From Enterenecus faecium (GTDB lineage: Bacteria; Bacillota; Clostridia; Oscillospirales; Oscillospiraceae), in assembly GCA_018713215.1 (NCBI GenBank), contig DVFO01000107.1:1-59048 (forward strand): a stretch of DNA of 59,048 nt, given 5' to 3'. The notes under the pieces are model-generated. The model did not search any database. It was given only the letters and a program-made list of their open reading frames with translations, and had not been told where the DNA came from. Below, one piece after another: positions 40,991 through 49,700 of the stretch (position 1 is the first letter of the stretch; each line of letters starts with the position of its first letter). The position numbers were made by a program, and so were the translations under genes.

Positions 40991-41830
40991 ATGTCAGAAG
41001 CATTGACACCATTTCAAATTCAGCTGTTGCTGTACTATCTGGAGGCAGAGCCGTCTAAGCGTACGGTCACCGATTCTGCCAGAAGCTTGGGGGTAGGGAA
41101 ATGGGCCATTACCCGTGCCATGGATGCCATGGAGAAACAGGGAATTGTAGAACGGCTGGAACACCGCAAAACGGCCCTCACCGCACCTGGAATCAAGCTG
41201 GCGGAGCAATACAGACGTAAATTCTGTGTTTTTCATCGATATATGCAGTACCTAGATGTCCCATTAAGTCAAATTCGAGAAAATGCGCTGCAGGGGCTGG
41301 CAGCGGGGTTTTCTGACGCATTTATGGATCGGCTCTCCGAACAGGAGAGCCGTATGGAAATCAAAGAACACTTTACAGGCCGTCAACGATTTCATGGCGG
41401 CGAAATTTGTGACCGCCTGGAAGACGGAAGCTACCACTTTCCGTTTATCATCTATCGAGAGCAGATGAAAAATCACAGCAATATCTCTATGGCAAATCAA
41501 GGTTTCGAGCATCCCTGTGAGCTGATGGTAAAGGATCACCAGGGACTGGTATATCTCACCATCAAAACTGTGTCGGCTCAGTCGGCATTCAGCGGCAAGC
41601 AGATGGAGGGGCGGATTCAGAAGCTGCAATATCTACATGATGGGAAATTTCGGGATGGAGGGATGGACGGGCGCTACATTTATTTCCCGGCAACTGCGCT
41701 ACAGTTTATCTCTATGGGGAAAGGTCGTGACACGTTGCTTCATGGGAGCGTGTGCCTGAAGATGCAGTGCAGTGTGGGGGAAATGCATATGCCAGAGAGT
41801 ACAGCAGTATTCACTGTGTTCATCCATTAA
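40991..41830 (+). CDS. DtxR-like repressor fused to a NEAT-like domain; putative heme sensor
   Basis: This 279-residue protein has a winged helix at about 1-70 (TVTDSARSLGVGKWAITRAM, then ALTAPGIKLAEQY) and a DtxR-type helical dimerisation part at about 70-120 (FHRYMQYLDVPLSQIRENAL, then FSDAFMDRLSE). The Glu-His metal ligands expected in the ACRLEH-like helix are replaced by LQGLAAG, and the earlier His by Lys, so classical Fe/Mn sensing looks lost. Residues about 142-268 match NEAT domains: LEDGSYHFPFIIY, SMANQGFEHPCELMV, GLVYLTIKTVS, FISMGKG and GSVCLKMQC. There is no signal peptide. Its own promoter carries the operator, and the NEAT heme operon follows. I infer a heme-responsive repressor. 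The C-terminal part is rich in Met, His and Cys. Domain reading is by eye. Confidence 0.75.
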   Translation: MSEALTPFQIQLLLYYLEAEPSKRTVTDSARSLGVGKWAITRAMDAMEKQGIVERLEHRKTALTAPGIKLAEQYRRKFCVFHRYMQYLDVPLSQIRENALQGLAAGFSDAFMDRLSEQESRMEIKEHFTGRQRFHGGEICDRLEDGSYHFPFIIYREQMKNHSNISMANQGFEHPCELMVKDHQGLVYLTIKTVSAQSAFSGKQMEGRIQKLQYLHDGKFRDGGMDGRYIYFPATALQFISMGKGRDTLLHGSVCLKMQCSVGEMHMPESTAVFTVFIH

Positions 41831-41966
41831 ACACGGTGTTGTCCGAAAGATAGAAATTTTCTGTTGCACAGTTGCTCCAATCTTGATTTCCTTGTGGCTA
41901 AAGGATTTCAGGCGTTTTCTAATGGGGAAAAGATAGGTTTGTAGCAGAAGTGCAACAAAATATTCA

Positions 41967-41995
41967 TTGACTACACTGGGAACAATGGATATACT
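41967..41995 (+). promoter_or_regulatory. Extra promoter in the leader region of the NEAT operon
   Basis: TTGACT (41967-41972), 17 bases, TATACT (41990-41995). It lies 300 bases before the first NEAT gene, lacks the GTTAGC operator, and would read through 42041-42175 towards it. Confidence 0.6.
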
Positions 41996-42040
41996 ATGCG
42001 TGCTTTAGGAAATGTTTGAGGTCCAAAGAGAAGAATATAT

Positions 42041-42175
42041 ATGGCGATTTACAGATCGACGAAATCCGGCTCCTTGTGGAGTTATTTTTTGGCCGGGCAG
42101 TTAGTTTCGGCTAATCGCTTGCCTGGTGAACAGTCTAACATACCTAAGGTGGAAGGTGCTGTATCATGTGAATAG
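42041..42175 (+). CDS. Possible 44-residue peptide upstream of the NEAT operon
   Basis: The frame MAIYRSTKSGSLWSYFLAGQ continues for 44 residues to TAG. It is preceded by a modest AAAGAGAAG site and by the promoter at 41967. A weak hairpin with a TTATTTTTT tail (42068-42093) lies inside it, so the region could instead make a small RNA of about 90 bases. No family is recognised. The rest of the 463-base gap (41831-42293) holds an unattached AGGAGGTGG at 42180 and the operator at 42234. Confidence 0.3.
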   Translation: MAIYRSTKSGSLWSYFLAGQLVSANRLPGEQSNIPKVEGAVSCE

Positions 42176-42226
42176 AAATAGGAGGTGGTTTGATCCCGAA
42201 TTGCCGTGTCAGCGGCTTTCTTTTTG

Positions 42227-42249
42227 TATAGTGGTTAGCGATTGCTAAC
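42227..42249 (+). promoter_or_regulatory. Operator and -10 of the NEAT heme operon (site 5)
   Basis: TATAGT (42227-42232) is followed one base later by GTTAGCGATTGCTAAC (42234-42249), 6-bp arms with centre GATT. A -35 is poor (TTGCCG at 42201, 20-base spacer), so expression may need an activator or start at the upstream promoter. Confidence 0.75.
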
Positions 42250-42293
42250 AAGAGATCGTCAGTTTTTTCTTAGGAAAGAGAGGGGTTGCTTCT

Positions 42294-44885
42294 ATGTGGA
42301 TTGGAAAGCGTATGGCCAAGCAGGGCACATCTGCCGTTTTGGCAGCAGCTATGGTAGCCAGCCTGGGTAGCAATTATGGATTTGCGGACACTGTCCATGA
42401 GATAACCTACCCAGAAGGCTCCAGAGTTGTTCAGCGACTGGATGCGCCTGTGGAAGACGGGGTATACACCGCTTCCTTGAACTTAATGAATGCAAACAGT
42501 AGTGGACAGTACTCGATGGGAAACGCAGCACTTCGAGGCAGTGAATCGTTTCTGCAAAAACATCCCGACGACACCCTATACCAGGCGCTCTTGGTAGTGG
42601 AGCAGGGTACAGCCACTGCGATCGTAGAGTTCATGCCTATGGGGTATATTGGGCAGTATGGCTTTATGATGGAGTTGGAATCTGTCCAGGCAGAAGTTTT
42701 AACGAAATACGGGTATCCCGACGACAATTTCTGTACATACACTTCTGCAGAGCTGTTGACCCAACACCGAACACAAGATGGGAGCGTCGTGTATGATGCC
42801 TATAACAATCCAGAATCTGAAATGGTGTATGATGGGTCTAATCCTGATACCATGACACGACCGGCTGGATTTGGGCATGATGAACCTCGATTGAGTGACA
42901 TTGACAACCTGCCCTATCAGCATATGATGGCCTTGGATGTGACTCCCGTTGTGGTGGCCAATCAGTCCGGTGAGTTTGACATTCCGCAGACTAGCAGCGA
43001 GTTCACAGTCAACAATGCAGCCTATGTGCACGTATTTGTTCCCATTATGTTCTCTATCAGTCCCACATCTGGAGACCAGTATGCCAGACTACAAGTGGAT
43101 TGGAGCAGTCTTACTGAGGTGGAAAATGCTCAGGAAAATGTAAGTTATCAGCTTTGGAAGGCTAAGAATATTTCCAAAGGGAATTATACGGAAAGCTCCT
43201 ATCAGGCTTTGCAGGAAACCATCGAAGATGTGAGTGGTAAACTCACCAATATATGGCCCGATTCCACGCTGGAGATGTCGGGAGCTGGCTTCCAGGCAGT
43301 TCCTGTGCTGAATCAGAAGGAATTTACGGTTCAGGAGCAGCAGGACATGGCCTCTGCTATTGCTGCTGCTATAAGCGAATTGGAAGAAAAAGGAGATAAG
43401 ACATCCCTCCGTGCCCTCATCGAGAAAGCGGATGTTTGCCAAGAGTCTCAATATACCCCTGAAACATGGGAACCCTTCCAGGTTGCGCTGGCTGCAGCCA
43501 AACAAGTGGAGCGGGACGACAATGCAGGTGTCTCCGAAGTTACGCGTGCTGTGAGTGAGCTAGGAAACGCGTTGGAGGCTTTGGTGAAGCGCGCCAATAC
43601 TGACGAGTTGAAAACTATTCTGGAACAGGCGAGTGTTCTGAAGAATGAAGGATATACGCAGGCTACTTGGAGCGCATTGCAACAGGCCATTGACCACGCT
43701 CAGCGAGTGCTGGACAACGCCAATGCCACACAAAGTGAGGTGGATGCCCAAGTTCAGGCACTGCAAACCGCTATGGATAACCTGAGAAAAGAGGGGGAGT
43801 TGGATCGACATACCCTGGAGGATGGGGTCTACTCTGTTTACGGTGAAATGTTCAAGACAAACCAAACGGATTACTCCATGTCCAATGATGCCATCCACCA
43901 TACCTTGAAACTCACCGTGGAAGACGGTAAGTACTATCTGACAATGGATTTTCAAGGTCTTTCTTATCTGAATAAATATGGGTATCTGGCGGAACTGGCC
44001 TATTATGAAAATGGCTATCAATACGGCGCTTATGGTGATTTGCAGGGAACTGTGGTGCCTGCAACCGTGTTGTCCACACAGAAAAATCCAGATGGAACGG
44101 ATATTGTGGATGAATTCAATCAGGCGGGTGGGATTTATGCTGGAAAACTTTATCCAGATCAAATCAAATTCCCCCTGGTATCGGATGCTCTGGAGGATGA
44201 GCAGGGATTCGTGCCGCTTCAGGTATTTGTTCCGGTCATGGAGGACATCTCCGCTGGATCTGGTACTCAGGATGTATTACTGAAGTTGGACTGGTCTACC
44301 TTGAAAAAGACCACCGAGGATGATCCTAACTTCCAGCCGGAAGAACCTGTGGAGCAGTCCCCCGCCGTCAACGTCACCGACACCACCACCGGCATCAAGG
44401 TAGAGGCTGACAAAGGTGTGTTTCCTGAGGGCGTCCAGCAGGTGGTGACCCAGATTATCTCCGGGGAAGTCTACGAAAAGGCTGCTGAGCTGCTTGCCGA
44501 CGTGGGCAAGAAGTTCCGCCTGTTCGAGATCCATTTTGAGCTGAATGGTGTTGAGGTTCAGCCCAACGGTGTGGTCACCGTGTACTACCCCATTCCCGAA
44601 GGATATGATGCTGACAAGGTGGTTTTGTATCGAATCAATGAGGACGGAACCAAGACCCTGGTTAAGGGTACTGTGGAGAATGGCTACTATAAGGTGCTGA
44701 CCAAGACCTTCAGCACCTACGCGCTGGTGGAGCAGGGCAGCACCATCACGGATGCGGAAAACAGCGCAAATGTGAATGGCAATCCCGACACCGGTGATCG
44801 TGCAAACATAGCTCCCTTTGTAGTGTTGACTCTGTCCTGTGTCGGACTGATGGGGATTCTGCTTGCCAGAAAAAAAGAACAATGA
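42294..44885 (+). CDS. Cell-wall-anchored NEAT protein with FIVAR repeats
   Basis: The 863-residue surface protein has a signal peptide (cut near residue 31), a NEAT-like domain at about 52-282 starting VEDGVYTASLNLMN with YSMGNAAL, a helical linker, two FIVAR-type helical repeats at about 375-497, a second NEAT domain at about 503-688 (LEDGVYSVYGEMF, YSMSNDAIHHT, YYLTMDFQGL), a beta domain at about 705-828 and a sorting signal NPDTG at 830 with a membrane helix and KKEQ. It should capture heme at the cell wall. The usual YxxxY heme-ligand strand is not clear; VFVPVMEDIS stands there instead. The closing 120 residues nearly repeat those of the giant protein at 46738. Confidence 0.85.
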   Translation: MWIGKRMAKQGTSAVLAAAMVASLGSNYGFADTVHEITYPEGSRVVQRLDAPVEDGVYTASLNLMNANSSGQYSMGNAALRGSESFLQKHPDDTLYQALLVVEQGTATAIVEFMPMGYIGQYGFMMELESVQAEVLTKYGYPDDNFCTYTSAELLTQHRTQDGSVVYDAYNNPESEMVYDGSNPDTMTRPAGFGHDEPRLSDIDNLPYQHMMALDVTPVVVANQSGEFDIPQTSSEFTVNNAAYVHVFVPIMFSISPTSGDQYARLQVDWSSLTEVENAQENVSYQLWKAKNISKGNYTESSYQALQETIEDVSGKLTNIWPDSTLEMSGAGFQAVPVLNQKEFTVQEQQDMASAIAAAISELEEKGDKTSLRALIEKADVCQESQYTPETWEPFQVALAAAKQVERDDNAGVSEVTRAVSELGNALEALVKRANTDELKTILEQASVLKNEGYTQATWSALQQAIDHAQRVLDNANATQSEVDAQVQALQTAMDNLRKEGELDRHTLEDGVYSVYGEMFKTNQTDYSMSNDAIHHTLKLTVEDGKYYLTMDFQGLSYLNKYGYLAELAYYENGYQYGAYGDLQGTVVPATVLSTQKNPDGTDIVDEFNQAGGIYAGKLYPDQIKFPLVSDALEDEQGFVPLQVFVPVMEDISAGSGTQDVLLKLDWSTLKKTTEDDPNFQPEEPVEQSPAVNVTDTTTGIKVEADKGVFPEGVQQVVTQIISGEVYEKAAELLADVGKKFRLFEIHFELNGVEVQPNGVVTVYYPIPEGYDADKVVLYRINEDGTKTLVKGTVENGYYKVLTKTFSTYALVEQGSTITDAENSANVNGNPDTGDRANIAPFVVLTLSCVGLMGILLARKKEQ

Positions 44886-44903
44886 TATAGGGAGATTGAT
44901 GTT

Positions 44904-45803
44904 GTGAAGAATACCGCAAGAAAAGCTGTTCGAGGGCTTTGCGGTATGGTGGCAATGCTCGCCCTTGCGGCGAGCATTGTTTCCATGCCTGCATCGGCAG
45001 CTTCCCACGGCATATATACTGCCACCGCTACCGCCCACTACCGGCATCCAACCACAGGAGTCATCGAAGACTCTGGCGGAGAGAATTCTGCAGTACTAGG
45101 TCAGTCCATGACAGAAAGTGCTACCAATAAAAAGGCTCTGGTAGAGGTAGATGCAAGTGGTAACACATGGATCACCGTTCGCTTAAATCTAATGGACAAC
45201 ATTCAATCACCCAAGTTTCAGGTGGATGGACGTTCCGTTTCTGCCAGTCTGATGCAAGAAGACTATGGCAGCAATACTGCAGATTTTCGCTTGAAAGCCA
45301 ACAGCGAGAAATCTATCATCCGCTGCAATATGTATGTGACCCCCATGGGCCGTGAGGTCATCTTTTACATTACCGTGGGCAATCTGAAGTCCGGTTCTGG
45401 GGATTTTGTTACCAGCATCTCGGTGGAACAGCCCAAAGCTACGGCTGCCCCTGCGCCTTCAGCCACCAAGACCCCGGCAGCGGCTTCCACGCCCACCCCC
45501 ACCAAGGCCCCGGCAGCCCCGGCTACCCCTACGCCTGAGGCCACAGTGGCTCCCTCCGCTACCCCGGAGCCTTCTCCCACCACAGACCCAGAGGCCCAGT
45601 CCAGTGCCAGCGGCCTGGAGGAATTTGACGCCTCGGGCAACGCTGTGGAGGAAACCCAGGCTCCTGAAAACACCGACTCCTCCTCCGGCTCTCCCGTTCT
45701 CTGGTGGGTTATTGGAGGGCTGGTGGTCATCGCAGCTGTGGGCGGCGGCGTGTGGTACGTCTTCTTTGTAAGAAAGGGCAAGCATCCCTTTGGTAAGAAG
45801 TGA
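44904..45803 (+). CDS. Shp-like heme-binding surface protein
   Basis: This 299-residue protein starts at GTG 44904 with GGGAGATTG upstream. It has a signal peptide ending near ASAASHG, a beta-rich domain at about 35-175 resembling the heme-binding Shp domain (GIYTATATAHYRHPTTG, LVEVDASGNTWITVRLNLMD, YVTPMGREVIFYI), a long Pro/Thr/Ala spacer at about 180-260 that would span the wall, and a C-terminal membrane helix with a basic KGKHPFGKK end and no LPxTG. Streptococcal Shp binds heme through two Met residues and passes it to the ABC lipoprotein; Met residues are available here. It lies between a NEAT protein and the IsdE-like lipoprotein, fitting a relay. Confidence 0.85.
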   Translation: MKNTARKAVRGLCGMVAMLALAASIVSMPASAASHGIYTATATAHYRHPTTGVIEDSGGENSAVLGQSMTESATNKKALVEVDASGNTWITVRLNLMDNIQSPKFQVDGRSVSASLMQEDYGSNTADFRLKANSEKSIIRCNMYVTPMGREVIFYITVGNLKSGSGDFVTSISVEQPKATAAPAPSATKTPAAASTPTPTKAPAAPATPTPEATVAPSATPEPSPTTDPEAQSSASGLEEFDASGNAVEETQAPENTDSSSGSPVLWWVIGGLVVIAAVGGGVWYVFFVRKGKHPFGKK

Positions 45804-45818
45804 GGGAAGGAGCCGAGT

Positions 45819-46724
45819 ATGAAACCAAGAAGACTTCTGTCTCTCTGCCTGGCGGGAATGCTGGCCCTGTCCGCCAGCGGCTGTGTCAACCAACATCCGG
45901 AGCAGAACACAGATGACGGTTCAGACCAGGTGCGTATTGTAGCAACCTCACCTGCTGCGGTGGACATCTGCGACAAGTTGGAACTGGATCTGGTGGGTGT
46001 GTGCTCCTCCACTCTGAGTACTATTCCAGAACGATATCAGGATGTGACCACTGTAGGGACGGCTATGAGTCCGGATTTGGAAATTCTCAAATCTTTGAAC
46101 CCGGACTATGTGATTTCCCCCAACAGCCTGCAAAGCGATTTGCAGCCCAAATACGCCTCCATTGAAGTCAACTCCCTGTTTCTCAATCTGCGCAGCGTGG
46201 AGGGAATGTATGCCTCCATCGAGGGACTGGGGGAGAAGTTTGACCGGGAGGAACAGGCCCAGGCTCTGGTGGAGGAATACCAGCAGTTTATGGAGGAGTA
46301 CCGAAGCCAAAATGAGGGGAAAGAATCCCCCACGGTGCTGGTGCTCATGGGTCTGCCCGGTTCCTATATTGTGGCCACGGAAAGTAGCTATGTGGGCAAC
46401 CTGGTCAAACTGGCCGGTGGGGTCAACGTCTATGGAGATGGGGACGGCCAGGAATTCCTCACCGCCAACACCGAGGACATGAAAACCAAGGAACCAGATA
46501 TCATTCTCCGGGCAGCCCATGCTCTGCCCGAAGACGTGGTGGAGATGTTCCAGGATGAATTTGAAACCAACGACATCTGGAAGCACTTTGAGGCGGTGCA
46601 GGAGGGGCGTGTCTATGACTTGCCCTATGACCTGTTCGGTATGAGTGCAAAATTTAACTACCCCGATGCGCTGGAAGAGCTGCAGCCGCTGCTCTACGGC
46701 GAGGGAATAAAGCAAAATCCATAA
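45819..46724 (+). CDS. isdE: Heme ABC transporter substrate-binding lipoprotein, IsdE-like
   Basis: The 301-residue lipoprotein has a lipobox LSASGC (Cys22), then a two-lobed binding fold of the FepB/BtuF/IsdE class: RIVATSPAAVDICDKL, DLVGVCSSTLSTIPERY, VGTAMSPDLEILKSLNPDYV and a second lobe from about 165. IsdE ligates heme with a Met in the first lobe and a His in the second; TAMSPDLE and ILRAAHALPED offer the candidates. It is 15 bases after the Shp-like gene and followed by the giant NEAT gene. The permease and ATPase lie downstream. Confidence 0.88.
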   Translation: MKPRRLLSLCLAGMLALSASGCVNQHPEQNTDDGSDQVRIVATSPAAVDICDKLELDLVGVCSSTLSTIPERYQDVTTVGTAMSPDLEILKSLNPDYVISPNSLQSDLQPKYASIEVNSLFLNLRSVEGMYASIEGLGEKFDREEQAQALVEEYQQFMEEYRSQNEGKESPTVLVLMGLPGSYIVATESSYVGNLVKLAGGVNVYGDGDGQEFLTANTEDMKTKEPDIILRAAHALPEDVVEMFQDEFETNDIWKHFEAVQEGRVYDLPYDLFGMSAKFNYPDALEELQPLLYGEGIKQNP

Positions 46725-46737
46725 AGGAGGTAAGATC

Positions 46738-49700
46738 ATGACAACAACCAAACAGACGTGGTTCAAGCGTGGCTTGGCCATGTCCTTGGCTTCGGCCCTC
46801 ACGTTGGGCCTGGCCACACCTCCGGTGTGGGCGGCTTCTCCGTCCACTCCAGAATTTGAAACCAATGCCACTTACCAGGTGGATGTCCAGATGCGCAAGC
46901 CTGACGAGGAAGGCGGATGGAACAGCAGTTTCTACAGCCATCTTCAGCGCACGGCCACTGTGACCACAGATTCCGATGGCAATCCCACCTTGGAGCTCCG
47001 GTTCCCTGAAGTGGTCGTCTGGGCAGACGACTATGAGACATCGGAGACCCAGTGGGTTACTGGCGTGCAGGTTTATGAAAAGGATAGCACCGACCCTGTT
47101 GCACTGGAATTTAATGAGGTGTCCTTCACGGAAGGATATTATACCATTCGTGGCGAAGCCACATTTGTGCTGCCCTACTGGGACAGTAATGAGTACACAG
47201 GTACTGTGACCCTCAACAACGAGACCCAGAGTGACATGGTGCTCACGGTGGACTGGTCCACGCTGGAGCAGGTGCTGCCTGAGGCAGCAGTTCCGGAGAT
47301 CACCCCCAATGGAGCAGATTTTGAAACCTCCCAGGAGGTCACCATCACCTGTGACACTCCGGGGGCAACCATTCTCTACACCACCGACGGCAGTGACCCG
47401 TCCTATTCTTCCGGCTATCAGACGGGAGAGGTGTACAGCGAGCCCTTTACAGTAACCAGAACCACCACCGTCAAGGCGATTGCCTACGTTCCGGGTGAAT
47501 ATGATCCCAGCGCTGTAGCTTCTGCCACCTTTACCCGTACCACCATGCCTGAACTGGTGCCTGGCCAAGAGTATGCGGTAACCATCTCGGTGGACGACCC
47601 TCAATGGGAGCTGACCAGCTATGTACACACTCAGGCTGTGGTCACTGCAGACCAGAATGGAAGTCTGACCATGAAACTGACCTATCTCCAGGATTGGCAG
47701 GGGAACAAGGTCTCTGCTCTGAGCATGTACCAGGTGGAGGGATCTGAGGATAGTCAGAATTTGAAGAACTTAGAGATTACACCAGCCTCCGGTACAATTG
47801 GCTGGAAGGACATCAGCGGCACCTCTACCTTCCAGCTGCCTTACGCTGGTGTTAAGCAGAACTACACCGGCACCTATCAGCTCAGCGACGATACCTCTGG
47901 CACCTACACCTTGTCGGTGCAGTGGGACACTGCCCACCAACAGACTGCCTCTGTGGCCACACCGGTTATCTCCCCCAACGAAGGCTCTATTTATGAGGAG
48001 ACAGAGGTGACCATCACCTGTGATACCCCGGATGCCACCATCTACTACACCCTGGATGGCACCACACCCACCCAGGAGAGCACCCAGTACACTGGCCCCT
48101 TTACCATTAACCAGACGACCACGGTCAAAGCCATTGCAGTAAAAGATGGTATGGGAAGTAGCTTTGAGGCTACTGCTACCTACACCTGGAGTTTGCTGGG
48201 CCAGTTCACCGGTGCCGAGATCCAGCCCAAGGATGGATACACCACCCTCACCCTGAATACTGAGGATACCCGTTACGGTGATGCCATTTGGAGTGACCAG
48301 ATGTCCAGCTCTCAGTATTTTGTCCGGGTTACCCAGGGGGACCGGGAGGAGAAGTTTGTCTATAACGGCGGCGTGGGCGGCTTTGCCCTCAAGCGGGTTG
48401 ATGATGGCGTGCAGATGCTGCTCAACTTCGATTCTGAGACTTGGGATCTTTCCCAGCCCATTACCCTGGACGTAGTGATGGAGGGTTCCAGCACCAAGCA
48501 CGTGGTGATGGATGCCAGCAACCTCGACGAAGTTACCTTGACTCAAGAGGATCAGTCTGCCGATGCAACTGGTGGTGCGCAAATTTCTTCCAGTGAAATG
48601 AAGCCGGGGCAGACGTACACCGCCACCTTCCAAGCCTTCCGCATTGACGATGGGGTCACTGAGTCCATGCTGGCTGGCTTCTTTGATCCCTATGTGGAAA
48701 TCAAGGTGGCCCAGGACGGTACTCTCACCGCCTCCTTTTACAACACCGTGTACGCTCACTCCATGCTGGACTTTGCCATTCAGAGCAGTGATGGCACCTG
48801 GAAGGGCGCCATCACCGACGGCTCCCGTGTCCCTGAGACGGACGCTTCCGGGAAAGTGGTAGCCGCTGTGTACACCTTGCCCATCTCCGCATTGGACAGT
48901 GGCTATATGGTGGGTGCAGTCAATGTACAGGCTATGGGCGGCACTGAGGCTATGAACGGCATGTATGATCGATACACCCAGGTGAAGCTGGTATTTGACA
49001 CCACCGTCACCGAGGGCTTTGAGGGCTTCCAGATCAAAAACTCCGGCTTCACCCAGGCTAAGCTTATCAACCGGGCGCTGATGACCGTGACTGGTCTGGA
49101 CATGGACGGAGATGGCTATATCACCACGCAAGAGCTCAACGACTTCCGATTTGCGGAAGGTAGGAAGAGCCTGGATTTGAGTTCCAGCACCCTGATGAAC
49201 GCCTACGGCGTCTTTGATCCGTTCAAGATTCAAGATATTTCATGGCTTGCTGATTTGGGGGACAAGTCCCTGGAAAGCATTAACTTTAACGGCAACAGCA
49301 TTTCTGAAATTCATGATGAGTTCCTGGGCTTTACGCAGCTCACCAGCCTAAACCTGTCCGCCAACTGTATTTCCACCATTGATGACGATGCCTTCTCCCA
49401 GCTTTCCTCCCTGAAGGATATGAAGCTGGCCAGCAACCTGCTTACTGTCATCAACGACAAACTATTTGACGGCCTCAGCCAGGTAGGTGCCGGGGAAGAC
49501 GAGTACATTCTGGATTTGGAGAATAACCGGATCTCCTCCATTGCTGCCGGTGCCTTTGATGATATGGAACATGTCACTGGTCTGTATCTGGCTCGCAACC
49601 AGCTGGTAAAGCTCAACGCCAATGCACTGCCTCAGCGGGAGACCTTTACCTGGCTGTCTCTCACCGACAACCAACTCATCCAGGTTCCTGAGGGGATCAA

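Noticed and set aside
42190..42231. 13-codon frame starting TTG after AGGAGGTGG before the NEAT operon
   Set aside because: The spacing to TTG is about two bases, too short, and the stop lies within the -10; there is too little to call it a leader peptide.
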